Origin: Novosphingobium sp. Rr 2-17
GTDB taxonomy: Bacteria; Pseudomonadota; Alphaproteobacteria; Sphingomonadales; Sphingomonadaceae
DNA length: 64,000 nucleotides
Assembly: GCF_000272475.1 (NCBI RefSeq)
Contig: NZ_AKFJ01000015.1
Span: 1-64,000, forward strand
Direction: 5' to 3'
In this document: positions 43,203 to 52,329 of the stretch, in pieces
How the letters are laid out: every line of letters begins with the position of its first letter
Numbering within the stretch: the stretch's first letter is position 1
Position numbers and translations under genes: made by a program
Notes under the pieces: model-generated
Seen by the model: only the letters and a program-made list of their open reading frames with translations
Databases searched by the model: none
Told to the model about the DNA's origin: nothing

Positions 43203-43511
43203 GCAACTGTGTTCCTTGGTCTTCGGACGGCTGGCTAAGACGCCCCGGCGTGTCCCATCGAATGCCTGGAGGGGTATCCGAAGGGTGCCGCCAGGACGGT
43301 CGTTCGATCTCTCGTCGCATAGATCGCGGCATCGCGGCAAGAGAGTGTAATCAATGACCATCTGCCGGGAGATTTTGCGACACGACATTGCTGTAAACAA
43401 CCGTTTAATCGCTCGATTAAAAATACCTTGCCATCGCTAGCCCGGTTGGGCAGTTGAGGTGGTAACCTGGCAAGGCGCAAGACCTGCCGAGATGTCGAGG
43501 AAGGACGAGGA
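43203..43511. other. Divergent flavin reductase / mmsA intergenic region
   Basis: 309 bases with no gene. The stretch near 43380-43425 is AT-rich and carries an 18-bp palindrome described separately. It should hold promoters for both flanking genes. Confidence 0.5.
43404..43421. promoter_or_regulatory. 18-bp palindrome, candidate repressor site for mmsA
   Basis: TTTAATCG-CT-CGATTAAA is a perfect 8-bp-arm palindrome 91-108 bases upstream of the mmsA start. The shape fits a dimeric TetR- or MerR-type operator. Regulators of branched-chain amino acid catabolism in this class include LiuR and LiuQ, but no such gene is nearby, so the binder is unknown. Confidence 0.55.
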
Positions 43512-45005
43512 ATGCGCTTGATCGATCATTTCGTTGTAGGTGGAGTGCGCAGCCCGTCCGTTCGGCACGGCGACATCTTCGATCCCAACACAGGCCAGAT
43601 TCAGGCCCGCGTTGTCCTTGGCGATCAGGCAGTTCTCGATGCGGCGGTTACGGCGGCTCAGGCGGCTCAGCCGGCTTGGGCGGCGATGAATGCGCAGCGC
43701 CGGGCGCGTGTGTTGTTCCGGTTCAAGGACTTGATCGAGCAGAATATGCAGAGCCTGGCGGAACTGCTGTCGTCCGAACATGGCAAAGTGATCGACGATG
43801 CCAAGGGCGACATCCAGCGCGGCCTGGAAGTGGTGGAGTTCTGCTGCGGCATCCCCCAGGCGCTCAAGGGCGAATACTCGCACGGCGCCGGGCCGGGGAT
43901 CGACGTCTATTCGATGCGCCAACCGCTCGGTGTAGGTGCGGGGATCACCCCGTTCAACTTCCCCGCGATGATCCCGCTTTGGATGTTCGCGCCTGCCGTC
44001 GCCGCCGGCAACACCTTCATCCTCAAGCCCTCCGAGCGCGATCCGTCGGTGCCCAATCGTCTGGCTGAGCTGTTCCTCGAAGCCGGCGCCCCCGAAGGCG
44101 TCCTGCAAGTGGTTCATGGCGACAAGGAGATGGTGGACGCGATTCTCGATCATCCCGGCATTGCCGCCGTCAGCTTCGTCGGGTCGTCCGACATCGCGCA
44201 GTACGTGTACAGCCGGGGCGTTGCCGCTGGAAAACGGGTGCAAGCGATGGGCGGGGCCAAGAATCACGCCATCGTCATGCCCGACGCCGACATGGACCAA
44301 GCGGTGGCCGACATCATCGGTGCGGCGTACGGTTCGGCAGGAGAGCGCTGTATGGCGCTACCGGTCGCCGTGCCGATCGGCGAGAAGACGGCTGAAATCC
44401 TGCGTGAAAAGCTGGTGAGCGCGATCGCGACGCTCAATGTCGGCATCTCGTCCGATCCGCAGGCTCAATACGGCCCGGTCGTCACCGCGATCCACAAGCG
44501 CCGTGTCGAGGACTGGATTCAGACCGGCGTCGATGAAGGCGCCGAACTGGTCGTCGATGGGCGCGGCTTCAGTCTGCAGGGCTACGAGGACGGGTTTTTC
44601 GTCGGCCCCACGCTGTTCGATCGCGTTACGACGGAGATGAGCGCCTATCGCGAGGAAATCTTCGGGCCGGTCCTGCAGATCGTGCGGGCGAAGGACTTCG
44701 AGGAGGCGCTGGAACTGCCCACCCGCCACCAATACGGGAACGGCGTCGCCATCTTCACCCGCAACGGCCATGCCGCGCGCGAATTTGCGGCGCGGGTGCA
44801 AGTCGGCATGGTAGGCATCAACGTGCCGATCCCGGTGCCCGTCAGCTACCACAGCTTCGGCGGATGGAAGCGGTCGGCCTTTGGCGACCACAACCAGTAT
44901 GGCATGGAAGGGCTGCGGTTCTGGACCAAGACCAAGCTGGTGACCCAGCGTTGGCCGGACGGCGGCGCGGGCGACAGTGCCTTCATCATTCCCACCATGG
45001 GGTAA
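43512..45005 (+). CDS. mmsA: Methylmalonate-semialdehyde dehydrogenase (acylating)
   Basis: Oxidises methylmalonate semialdehyde to propionyl-CoA, the last step of valine catabolism. The 497-residue ALDH protein shows ITPFNFPAMIPLWMFAPAVA (cofactor region), the catalytic Cys in AGERCMALPVAV (about 283), and the family C-terminus PVSYHSFGGWKRSAFGDHN. The start has a GGACGAGGA site. It heads the valine cluster acting with the acyl-CoA dehydrogenase, hydratase, hydrolase and mmsB downstream. Confidence 0.96.
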   Translation: MRLIDHFVVGGVRSPSVRHGDIFDPNTGQIQARVVLGDQAVLDAAVTAAQAAQPAWAAMNAQRRARVLFRFKDLIEQNMQSLAELLSSEHGKVIDDAKGDIQRGLEVVEFCCGIPQALKGEYSHGAGPGIDVYSMRQPLGVGAGITPFNFPAMIPLWMFAPAVAAGNTFILKPSERDPSVPNRLAELFLEAGAPEGVLQVVHGDKEMVDAILDHPGIAAVSFVGSSDIAQYVYSRGVAAGKRVQAMGGAKNHAIVMPDADMDQAVADIIGAAYGSAGERCMALPVAVPIGEKTAEILREKLVSAIATLNVGISSDPQAQYGPVVTAIHKRRVEDWIQTGVDEGAELVVDGRGFSLQGYEDGFFVGPTLFDRVTTEMSAYREEIFGPVLQIVRAKDFEEALELPTRHQYGNGVAIFTRNGHAAREFAARVQVGMVGINVPIPVPVSYHSFGGWKRSAFGDHNQYGMEGLRFWTKTKLVTQRWPDGGAGDSAFIIPTMG

Positions 45006-45014
45006 GGGGCGACT

Positions 45015-45040
45015 GGAACGACCAGATAATCGCGGGCGTT
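45015..45040 (+). promoter_or_regulatory. Predicted EcfG promoter of the lipoprotein gene
   Basis: GGAAC (45015-45019), 17-base spacer, CGTT (45037-45040): an exact match to GGAAC-N16/17-CGTT. The predicted start site near 45048 lies about 27 bases before the ATG of the lipoprotein at 45075. The site begins ten bases after the mmsA stop. Confidence 0.68.
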
Positions 45041-45074
45041 TTGCAGGCACTCGCAGCAAGCAAGGGAAAGTCCC

Positions 45075-45581
45075 ATGATCCAGTTCCGTCGCACGTTGTC
45101 CCTGACCGCCGTCGCGCTGGTGCTGGGGCTCGGCGCTTGTTCCAAGCAACCTGAGCCCGCGCCGAGCGAGAGCTCGGACGTTCCCACCGAGGTGGTCGCC
45201 GAACCCGATGCCGCCCGCACGGACGCCCCCGTTGCCGCGCCGGAGGCAAGCGAGGCGGTCGCCGCCGATGTCATCCCGCCAGCATTGCGCGGACGCTGGG
45301 GACTGGTCGCGGGCGATTGCACCGGGCCTGCCGATGTCGCCAAAGGTCTGATGACGGTCAGTGCGGGCCAGCTCAAATTCTACGAGGCGGTCGCCAATTT
45401 GACGAACGTGAAGTCCGCCAGGGCGGACGCCGTGACGGGCAATTTCGACTTTTCGGGCGAGGGGCAAAGCTGGACGCTGCAAGTGGCGCTGACCAGCCCC
45501 GATGGCGGCAAGACGATGGTCCGCAAGGATACGGGGCCGGACGCCGCGCCTCAGCCGCTTCACTACAAGAAATGCGCCTAA
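45075..45581 (+). CDS. Lipoprotein of unknown function inside the valine cluster
   Basis: A 168-residue lipoprotein. The lipobox is LGLGAC (Cys at about residue 22). A Pro/Glu/Ala-rich linker (about 23-65) leads to a compact C-terminal domain: IPPALRGRWGLVAGDCTG, then VSAGQLKFYEAVANL and SWTLQVALTS, ending YKKCA. Two cysteines (in GDCTG and KKCA) may form a disulfide. It looks like a beta-rich lipocalin-type or inhibitor-like fold, but I do not recognise the family. An EcfG-type promoter is directly upstream, so it is probably regulated apart from mmsA. Confidence 0.8.
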   Translation: MIQFRRTLSLTAVALVLGLGACSKQPEPAPSESSDVPTEVVAEPDAARTDAPVAAPEASEAVAADVIPPALRGRWGLVAGDCTGPADVAKGLMTVSAGQLKFYEAVANLTNVKSARADAVTGNFDFSGEGQSWTLQVALTSPDGGKTMVRKDTGPDAAPQPLHYKKCA

Positions 45582-45597
45582 GCATACGGGACTACAT

Positions 45598-46740
45598 ATG
45601 AGCGAACAATTTGGGCTAACCGACGACCAGATCGCGATCCAGGAAACAGCGCGTAAATTCACCGCTGACCGCATCACGCCGTTTGCTGCCGAGTGGGATG
45701 CGGCTGCGCATTACCCGGTGGATGTGTGGAAGGCGGCAGGCGAACTGGGCTTCGGCGCGATATACGTGTCCGAGGAAAGCGGCGGCATCGGCCTTGGCCG
45801 GCTGGAGGCGGCGCTCATCATGGAGGCCATGGCCTATGGCTGCCCAGCGACCAGCGCTTATATTTCCATCCACAACATGGTCGCCTGGATGATCGACCGT
45901 TTCGGCGGTCAGGAACTCAAGGACCGGTTTTTGCCCGGCTTGACGACGATGGAGACGATCGGGTCGTATTGTCTGACCGAACCAGGTTCCGGCTCTGATG
46001 CTGCGGCGCTGAAAACCACGGCGCGGTTGGATGGCGGGGACTATGTGCTCAATGGCACCAAGCAGTTCATTTCGGGCGGGGGCTACAACGATCTCTACGT
46101 GGTCATGGCGCGCACCGGCGAGCACAAGTCACGCGGGATATCGTGCTTCGTGGTGGAGAAGGGCACGCCCGGCCTCAGCTTCGGAGCGCCTGAAAAGAAG
46201 CTGGGCTGGAATGCATCGCCCACTGCGCAAGTGATCTTCGAGGATTGCCGCATTCCCGCTGAAAACCGCATCGGCGCACAAGGCGACGGGTTCGGCTTTG
46301 CGATGGCCGGGCTTGACGGCGGACGGCTGAATATCGGCGCTTGCTCGCTGGGCGGGGCGCAGCGCTGCCTTGATGAAGCCGTGGCCTATGTGAAAGATCG
46401 TCGCCAGTTCGACCAGCCGCTCGCCGAGTTTCAGAACACCCAGTTCTGCCTGGCCGACATGGCGGCGGAGCTGGAGGCAGCCCGCGCGCTGCTCTATCTT
46501 GCTGCCGCCAAAGTGACTTCGGGCGCACCCGACAAGACGCGCTTTTCGGCGATGGCCAAGCTGATCGCGACCGACACCGGCTCGTCGGTGGTGGACCGGG
46601 CGCTCCAGTTGTTTGGCGGTTACGGCTACTTGCGCGATTATCCGATCGAGCGGTTCTGGCGCGACCTGCGGGTTCATCGTATCCTCGAAGGCACCAACGA
46701 AGTCATGCGCATGATCGTCGGTCGTGACATGCTCAAGTGA
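45598..46740 (+). CDS. Acyl-CoA dehydrogenase (isobutyryl-CoA dehydrogenase type)
   Basis: Probably dehydrogenates isobutyryl-CoA to methacrylyl-CoA. 380 residues from ATG 45598: N-terminal helical domain, FAD-binding YCLTEPGSGSDAAALKT (about 123-139), GGYNDLYVVMAR, and the C-terminal helical domain with the catalytic Glu in RILEGTNEVMRMI. Assignment to the ACAD8/isobutyryl group comes from its place among valine genes. The stop overlaps the next start (TGATG). Confidence 0.92.
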   Translation: MSEQFGLTDDQIAIQETARKFTADRITPFAAEWDAAAHYPVDVWKAAGELGFGAIYVSEESGGIGLGRLEAALIMEAMAYGCPATSAYISIHNMVAWMIDRFGGQELKDRFLPGLTTMETIGSYCLTEPGSGSDAAALKTTARLDGGDYVLNGTKQFISGGGYNDLYVVMARTGEHKSRGISCFVVEKGTPGLSFGAPEKKLGWNASPTAQVIFEDCRIPAENRIGAQGDGFGFAMAGLDGGRLNIGACSLGGAQRCLDEAVAYVKDRRQFDQPLAEFQNTQFCLADMAAELEAARALLYLAAAKVTSGAPDKTRFSAMAKLIATDTGSSVVDRALQLFGGYGYLRDYPIERFWRDLRVHRILEGTNEVMRMIVGRDMLK

Positions 46741-47807
46741 TGCTCGATCCGGGGGGAATGATCGTGACCGAAGAACTGCTGACGCGGCGCGAAGGCGTGG
46801 CCGGGATGATCTCGCTCAACCGGCCCAAGGCGATCCACGCGCTGACGCTGGGAATGTCCGAGGCGATGAGCGCCGCACTGCGCGCGTGGGCAGACGATCC
46901 GGCGGTGAGGGCGGTCATGATCGATCATGCCGAGGGCAGGGGCTTCTGCTCGGGCGGAGACATCGGCCTGCTGCGCCAGTCCGCGCTGAACGACGGTGGT
47001 GTGGCCGGGCGCCAGTTCTTCTTTGAGGAGTACCGCCTCAACCACCAGTTGTTCACGTATCCCAAGCCGGTGGTCGCCTTCATGGACGGCATCACGATGG
47101 GCGGCGGCGTCGGCATCTCGCAACCCGCGCGATACCGGGTTGCCACGCCCAATACGCGCTTCGCCATGCCCGAGACCGGCATCGGCCTGTTCCCGGATGT
47201 GGGCGGCGGCTGGTATCTGTCGCGGCTCGATGGGCGGCTCGGCCAATTCCTAGCGTTGACGGGCGCGCGACTGGATGGGGCGGAGTGCTTGTGGGCGGGG
47301 CTTGCCACACACTATCTGCCAGCCGAAGCGCTTCCCGACGCCAAGGCCCGCATCGCTGCCGGACATGGGATCGACGGCGTTCTCGCTGCGCTGGCGGTTA
47401 CTCCGCCAGCGCCGAAAATCGCCGCCCATGCCGCTGCGATCCGTCAGCACTTCGCCTCGGATCGGCTGGAAGATATCCTCGCCTCGCTGGGACAGGATGC
47501 TAGCGAGTGGGCGGCCAAGGAATGGGCCATCTTGCGCACCAAGAGCCCGCAGGCCTGCAAAGTCGCGCTGCGGCAACTGGCGACGAGCCTGACCTTGGAC
47601 ACCTTCGCCCAGAACATGGCGATGGAGTACCGCATCGGTGCCCGCGTGCTGTGCCTGCCCGACTTTGCCGAGGGCGTGCGCGCGGTGATCGTGGACAAGG
47701 ACAACGCGCCGCGCTGGAACCCCGCCATGCCTGAGGGCGTGACGCCCGAGCACCTGGATGCGATCTTCGCACCCTTGCCCCCTAAAAAGGAATGGACCCC
47801 GTTATGA
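46740..47807 (+). CDS. 3-hydroxyisobutyryl-CoA hydrolase (HIBCH type)
   Basis: Releases 3-hydroxyisobutyrate from its CoA ester in the valine pathway. A crotonase-fold protein of about 355 residues, longer than plain hydratases, with [37 protein letters not shown] and the HIBCH hallmark [19 protein letters not shown]. The C-terminal extension (about 230-355) is typical. Start candidates: ATG 46740 (overlapping the previous stop), ATG 46758, or GTG 46767, which has a GGGGGGA site. Confidence 0.92.
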   Translation: MLDPGGMIVTEELLTRREGVAGMISLNRPKAIHALTLGMSEAMSAALRAWADDPAVRAVMIDHAEGRGFCSGGDIGLLRQSALNDGGVAGRQFFFEEYRLNHQLFTYPKPVVAFMDGITMGGGVGISQPARYRVATPNTRFAMPETGIGLFPDVGGGWYLSRLDGRLGQFLALTGARLDGAECLWAGLATHYLPAEALPDAKARIAAGHGIDGVLAALAVTPPAPKIAAHAAAIRQHFASDRLEDILASLGQDASEWAAKEWAILRTKSPQACKVALRQLATSLTLDTFAQNMAMEYRIGARVLCLPDFAEGVRAVIVDKDNAPRWNPAMPEGVTPEHLDAIFAPLPPKKEWTPL

Positions 47808-48586
47808 GCTATGAGACGATACTGGTCGAAACCAAGGGCGCGGTCACGCTTGTCACCCTCAACCGCCCGAAGGCGCTGAACGCGCTAAACTCCGTGGTTC
47901 TGGGTGAGCTGATCGACGCGTTCTCCGCGTTCGAGGCGGACACGGCGCAGCGCTGCGCGGTCATCACTGGATCGGGCGAAAAGGCCTTTGCCGCCGGCGC
48001 CGACATCAAGGAAATGGCCGACAAGCCCAGCGCCGAATTCTACGCGCAGGATTTCTTCTCGGGCTGGACGGACAAGCTGGTCAAGGCTGTGCGCAAGCCG
48101 TGGATCGCGGCGGTCAACGGCTTTGCGCTGGGCGGCGGTTGCGAACTGGCGATGATGGCGGACTTCATCATCGCGTCCGAGAATGCCAAGTTCGGCCAGC
48201 CCGAAATCAAGCTGGGCGTTGCGCCGGGGATGGGCGGCTCGCAGCGCCTGACGCGAGCGGTGGGCAAGTCCAAAGCGATGGACATGTGCCTGACCGGACG
48301 GATGATGGATGCCGCCGAAGCAGAGCGCTCGGGCCTTGTCAGCCAAGTGGTGCCGCTCGCCGATCTCATGGATACGGCGCTGGCCTCTGCCCAAGTCATC
48401 GCTGGCATGCCGCCGCTGGCCGCGATGATGAACAAGGAACTCGTCAACCTCGCGTTCGAAACCACGCTCGACACCGGCATCATTATGGAACGCCGGATGT
48501 TCCAGGTGCTGACCGCGACCGAGGACAAGGCCGAAGGCATGGCTGCGTTCGTCGAGAAGCGGCCTGGCGTGTGGAAAGGCAAGTGA
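47804..48586 (+). CDS. Enoyl-CoA hydratase
   Basis: Hydrates methacrylyl-CoA (and likely other enoyl-CoAs). 260 residues with the crotonase signatures [18 protein letters not shown] and [20 protein letters not shown]. The paired catalytic glutamates are present in GCELA and PEIKLG. ATG 47804 overlaps the hydrolase stop (ATGA) and has an AAAGGA site, so translation is coupled. It is followed one base later by mmsB. Confidence 0.93.
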   Translation: MSYETILVETKGAVTLVTLNRPKALNALNSVVLGELIDAFSAFEADTAQRCAVITGSGEKAFAAGADIKEMADKPSAEFYAQDFFSGWTDKLVKAVRKPWIAAVNGFALGGGCELAMMADFIIASENAKFGQPEIKLGVAPGMGGSQRLTRAVGKSKAMDMCLTGRMMDAAEAERSGLVSQVVPLADLMDTALASAQVIAGMPPLAAMMNKELVNLAFETTLDTGIIMERRMFQVLTATEDKAEGMAAFVEKRPGVWKGK

Positions 48587-48587
48587 C

Positions 48588-49457
48588 ATGAAGATCGCCT
48601 TCATCGGCCTTGGCAACATGGGCGGCGGCATGGCCGCCAATCTGGTGAAGGCGGGGCACGATGTGCATGCCTTCGACTTGTCCGCAGACGCGCTCGCCAA
48701 GGCCACCGAGCATGGCTGCGCCACGTACACCGCTGTCGCACCCGCTGTCGAAGGGGTGGAGGCGGTCGTGACCATGCTGCCGAATGGGGCGATTGTGAAG
48801 GCCGTGCTGACCAGCGATGTGATCGGCAAGGCGCCCGCCGGTGCGCTGCTGATAGATTGCTCGACGATCGATGTCGCGACGGCTCGTGAAATCGCGGCAC
48901 TCGCTGGAAGTGCAGGCTACCAGATGGTCGACGCGCCTGTCTCCGGCGGGATCGCGGCGGCCAATGGCGGAACGTTGACGTTCATGGTCGGCGGGACCGC
49001 GCAGGCGTTTGAGCGGGCGAGTGCGGTTCTTGAGCCGATGGCGAAGGCGGTGATCCATGCGGGCGAGATCGGCAGCGGGCAGGTTGCGAAGATGTGCAAC
49101 AACATGCTTCTGGCGATCCACATGATCGGCACCTGCGAGGCGCTCGCGCTGGCGCAGAAGGCCGGGCTCGATCCGCAGACGTTCTACGAGATCAGCTCCA
49201 AGTCCACCGGCTACTGCTGGTCGCTCAACGATTACACCCCCGCGCCTGGCATCGGTGCGGCAAGCCCGGCGGACAATGGCTATGCTGGCGGCTTCGCGTC
49301 GGCGCTTATGCTCAAGGACTTGCGCCTTGCCATGGCCGGCGCGGTCGATGCCGGGGCGATGGTGCCGATGGGCGAGCACGCCACCGAAATCTACGAAGCG
49401 TTCGTGAACAGTGGCGGCGGCGGCAAGGACTTCGGGGCGATCTTTACGACGCTGTAG
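48588..49457 (+). CDS. mmsB: 3-hydroxyisobutyrate dehydrogenase
   Basis: Oxidises 3-hydroxyisobutyrate to methylmalonate semialdehyde for MmsA. 289 residues: NAD-binding IGLGNMGGGMAANLVKAGHDV near the N-terminus, the substrate motif VDAPVSGGIAAANGGTLTFMVGG, and the catalytic Lys in GQVAKMCNNMLL (about 170). It ends the valine run; its last 14 bases overlap the convergent zinc-ribbon gene. Confidence 0.95.
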   Translation: MKIAFIGLGNMGGGMAANLVKAGHDVHAFDLSADALAKATEHGCATYTAVAPAVEGVEAVVTMLPNGAIVKAVLTSDVIGKAPAGALLIDCSTIDVATAREIAALAGSAGYQMVDAPVSGGIAAANGGTLTFMVGGTAQAFERASAVLEPMAKAVIHAGEIGSGQVAKMCNNMLLAIHMIGTCEALALAQKAGLDPQTFYEISSKSTGYCWSLNDYTPAPGIGAASPADNGYAGGFASALMLKDLRLAMAGAVDAGAMVPMGEHATEIYEAFVNSGGGGKDFGAIFTTL

Positions 49458-49668
49458 GGCTGGGCGCTGCTGTAAGGCTGGCGCGGCGCCGCTCTACTTC
49501 GAATTGGGGCAGTTTCATGCCCTTGGTGCGGCTGGTCAGGTGGAACTGGCGGCACAAAGGGCAGCGATAAGGCCGGAGCGCAATATTAGCCCGCTCTGCC
49601 ACTGCCAGCGCTTCGGCTTCAGAGCCATAGCGTGACTTGCGGGTACAGATGCCAGGTCGGCTGCGCAC
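49444..49668 (-). CDS. Small zinc-ribbon protein
   Basis: A 74-residue basic protein. The N-terminal part (KSRYGSEAEALAVAER) is helical. The core RPYRCPLCRQFHLTSRT has a Cys-X2-Cys...His pattern typical of the small zinc-ribbon-like proteins with a YxCPxCxxxHLTSR signature. The C-terminus after about residue 50 overlaps the mmsB end and is less constrained. GTG 49668 starts one base after the NUDIX stop codon, so it is likely translated with it. The function is unknown. Confidence 0.7.
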   Translation of the reverse strand: MRSRPGICTRKSRYGSEAEALAVAERANIALRPYRCPLCRQFHLTSRTKGMKLPQFEVERRRASLTAAPSPTAS

Positions 49669-49669
49669 G

Positions 49670-50230
49670 TCAGCGCAGCAGCCCAGGGCCCAGCAGCGTC
49701 AGCAGCTTCACGTCGATCGCATAGCCCGTCGCGCGCCATGTCGCGATGGCGTCGTCGATGTCTGCCAGCGGCACGCGGTGGACCACGATGTTTTCATCGT
49801 CCACACCGCCGCCCGCGCCGACCTTTTCGACATCATGGGCGCGAAACAGGGTGAAGCTTTCGCTCACCATGCCGGGCGATGAGAAAAACTCGCCCGCCGA
49901 TTCCATGCGACCGGCGCGGTAGCCCGTTTCTTCCTCCAACTCGCGCGCGGCGGCGACAGCGGCGTCTTCGTCTGCGGCATCGTCCTGATCGCCGACGAGG
50001 CCGGCGGGCAGTTCGATGCAGCGCTTGCCCAGCGGCACGCGGTACTGGTCGACGAGGATGACGTGATCCTCGCTATCGATCGCCAGGATCACCGCCGCGC
50101 GAATGCCGCGCGCGCGGCTGACGTATTCCCAGCGGCCCCGGCGTTTGGCGGTGATGAACCGCCCTTCCCACATCGTCTCTACTGGCTTGTCGGCATCGTA
50201 GTGGTCGGAAAGCGGCGCGTTCGTCGTCAT
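49670..50230 (-). CDS. NUDIX hydrolase (ADP-ribose pyrophosphatase-like)
   Basis: A 186-residue NUDIX protein. The box reads G...EDAAVAAARELEEETGY with the E-x7-REL-x-EE-x-GY core intact, but the leading Gly is spaced two residues further out than in the G-x5-E consensus. ADP-ribose or NDP-sugar hydrolysis is likely. ATG 50230 overlaps the preceding TPM gene stop (ATGA). It is the fourth gene of a five-gene unit beginning at lemA. Confidence 0.9.
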   Translation of the reverse strand: MTTNAPLSDHYDADKPVETMWEGRFITAKRRGRWEYVSRARGIRAAVILAIDSEDHVILVDQYRVPLGKRCIELPAGLVGDQDDAADEDAAVAAARELEEETGYRAGRMESAGEFFSSPGMVSESFTLFRAHDVEKVGAGGGVDDENIVVHRVPLADIDDAIATWRATGYAIDVKLLTLLGPGLLR

Positions 50231-50910
50231 ATTTCGATGAGCCTGTCGGGCAATTCGTTCACGTCATCGTCGGCGCGTGGCACGTGCAGCGCCAGGATTG
50301 CACCGACGCGGTCGATCGCCGCGACCATGGCATCGGCCACTTGGCCTTTCTTGAGTTCCACCATCATTGCCGACATGGCGTCGGCCCAGACGGTGGGATC
50401 GACTTTGCTGGCGATGGCCTGATCGGCGACGATCTCGGCGCGATGTTCGCGCATCGACAGATAGATCAGGATACCGGTGCGGCCAGTCGTTCGCATCTCG
50501 GCGCCGATACGGAAAGCGCGGACTGCGTGGGCGTGGACGCGCTGGGTGCGGATCGGGGCAGGGACTAGCCAGAACTTTAGCGGCGGCCACATTTGCAGCA
50601 ACAGCATCGCCGCGAACTTGATGGCCGCTACGCCGGCGGCCAGGCTGAACAGCAGGCGCGGGCTCCACTCATGGCCCCAGTCTGCCAGGAGCCGCTCGTA
50701 CAGGCCCATGTAGAAATCCGGCGCGATCGCCAGCGCACCCAGCGCCAGGAACGCGACGAAAGCCGCCCACGCCAGCGCGACGTCGGTGTAGCCGTCAGAG
50801 CGGTCGGTCAGGATCGTCACGATTTCGCCGGAACTGAGCAGCTCCGCTTGCGCCACTGCGGCGCTGATCTTGGCGTGGTCCGCCTCGTTGAGATAAATCG
50901 GGTCTGCCAT
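50227..50910 (-). CDS. TPM-domain membrane protein
   Basis: A 227-residue protein. The N-terminus carries part of a TPM domain (AKISAAVAQAELLSSGEIVTILT), then two hydrophobic segments (about 44-66 and 84-115), and the second half of the domain with MRTTGRTGILIYLSMREHRAEIVAD and KVDPTVWADAMSAM. This split, membrane-inserted layout is seen in TPM proteins next to LemA. The function is unclear. It starts two bases after the YgcG-like gene ends. Confidence 0.85.
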   Translation of the reverse strand: MADPIYLNEADHAKISAAVAQAELLSSGEIVTILTDRSDGYTDVALAWAAFVAFLALGALAIAPDFYMGLYERLLADWGHEWSPRLLFSLAAGVAAIKFAAMLLLQMWPPLKFWLVPAPIRTQRVHAHAVRAFRIGAEMRTTGRTGILIYLSMREHRAEIVADQAIASKVDPTVWADAMSAMMVELKKGQVADAMVAAIDRVGAILALHVPRADDDVNELPDRLIEI

Positions 50911-50912
50911 CG

Positions 50913-51719
50913 TTACCAGCTCCCGCTCGCGCCGCCGCCGCCGAAGCTGCCACCGCCGCCAGAAAATCCGCCGCCGCCTCCTCCGAAGCCGCCAAAACCA
51001 CCGTCGCCGCGATCGTCGTCATCGCCGCCGAAGCCGCCGGGAAGCCACACGATCGGGCCACCCCAGCCGCTGCTTCGGCGTCCGCCGCCGCCCATCGAGC
51101 GCAAAATCGGCAGTACGAAGAAGAAAATGGCGAACAGGATGAAGATGACCGTGCCGATCGAGATGTCGCCGCCTTGATCGCCGCGCGCTTGATTGGCTTG
51201 CGCTGCGATCTTCTGCGCCTGATCGGCGGGCAAGGTCAGTTGCTTGACGAGGGCGTCGGTGCCCGCTTCGATCCCGCCGGGAATATCGCCGGCCTTGAAG
51301 CGAGGGATGATATTCTGGTTGATGATAATGAACGACAAACCATCGGTGATGATCGGCTCAAGACCATAGCCGACCTCGATCCGCACCTTACGCTCATTGG
51401 GAGCGACGAGCAGGATCGTGCCGTTGTTCTCGCCCTTCTGCCCGATCCCCCAGGACCGCCCGAGCTGATAGCCGTAGTCGGATATCTCGTAACCGCCCAA
51501 GTCCGGCACCGTCGCCACGACCAGTTGGCGGTGGGAATTCTGCTCCAAAGCCGCCAGCTTCTGCGTCAGGCGCGCTTCCTCGTCCGGCGGGATGACGTTG
51601 GCGGCATCCACCACGCGCCCGGTCAGCTTGGGAAACTGCGGGTCCGCCCAGGCCTGAGGGGCGAGGGCGAACCACAATGCCAGCAATGCGGCCGCCAGCG
51701 CGGCCCTCAGGCGGTTCAC
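50913..51719 (-). CDS. TPM-domain protein, YgcG-like, Gly-rich tail
   Basis: A 268-residue exported protein. A signal peptide (LRAALAAALLALWFALAPQAWA) precedes the TPM domain (about 25-150; LTGRVVDAANVIPPDEEARL, VATVPDLGGYEISDYGYQLGR, NERKVRIEVGYGLEP). A transmembrane span follows (about 180-198, GTVIFILFAIFFFVLPIL), then a Gly-rich, low-complexity tail ending SGSW. This is the classical LemA partner. GTG 51719 fits the signal peptide better than ATG 51761, which would overlap lemA. Confidence 0.9.
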   Translation of the reverse strand: MNRLRAALAAALLALWFALAPQAWADPQFPKLTGRVVDAANVIPPDEEARLTQKLAALEQNSHRQLVVATVPDLGGYEISDYGYQLGRSWGIGQKGENNGTILLVAPNERKVRIEVGYGLEPIITDGLSFIIINQNIIPRFKAGDIPGGIEAGTDALVKQLTLPADQAQKIAAQANQARGDQGGDISIGTVIFILFAIFFFVLPILRSMGGGGRRSSGWGGPIVWLPGGFGGDDDDRGDGGFGGFGGGGGGFSGGGGSFGGGGASGSW

Positions 51720-51723
51720 GAGA

Positions 51724-52329
51724 TCAGATCTTGCCCTGGAGGTCCGGGGCCTTTTCCGCACCCGGCGTCACCGACTTGTAAGGCACCATCACCGAAGCGC
51801 CGCGCAGGCGTGCGCCGATCATGGTGGGGAAGGTGCGAACCTCGGTGTTATAATCCTGCACCGCGCCGTTGTAATCGCGGATGGTGATGCGGATGCGGTT
51901 TTCCTGGCCCTCAAGCTGGCTCTGGAGCATCTGGTAGTTCTGGTTCGATTTGATGTCGGGATAGGCCTCGACGCTGGCGAGCAGGCGGCTGATGCCGCTG
52001 CCAAGCTGGGCCTGAGCTTGCTGGAACTGCTCCATCTTCTGCGGATTGCTGAGGTCTTCGCCGGTCACCTGGATGGAGGTAGCCTTGGCGCGTGCCTCGG
52101 TAACGCCGACTAGGATGCCCTTTTCCTGCTCGGCTGCACCCTTGGCTACGGCGGCGAGGTTGGGGACGAGGTTGGCGCGCTCCTGGAAGGCGGCCTCCAC
52201 GTCGGCCCACTTGGCCTTGGCCGCTTCCTGCTTGGTTGGGATCGAGTTGAAACCACAGGCGGACAGCGACAATGCGGTTGCCAGCACCAGAACCGTGCGG
52301 CCCTTGCGGGCGGCGTTCGACAGCGTCAT
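51724..52329 (-). CDS. LemA family protein
   Basis: A 201-residue LemA protein. The N-terminal signal has a lipobox-like LSLSAC (about residue 25). The body is a helical bundle: ANLVPNLAAVAKGAAEQEKG, then LLASVEAYPDIKSNQNYQML, RIRITIRDYNGAVQDYNTEVRTFP. LemA proteins are membrane-linked, of uncertain role, and usually paired with TPM proteins as here. First gene of the unit; divergent from mscL across a 205-base spacer. Confidence 0.93.
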   Translation of the reverse strand: MTLSNAARKGRTVLVLATALSLSACGFNSIPTKQEAAKAKWADVEAAFQERANLVPNLAAVAKGAAEQEKGILVGVTEARAKATSIQVTGEDLSNPQKMEQFQQAQAQLGSGISRLLASVEAYPDIKSNQNYQMLQSQLEGQENRIRITIRDYNGAVQDYNTEVRTFPTMIGARLRGASVMVPYKSVTPGAEKAPDLQGKI

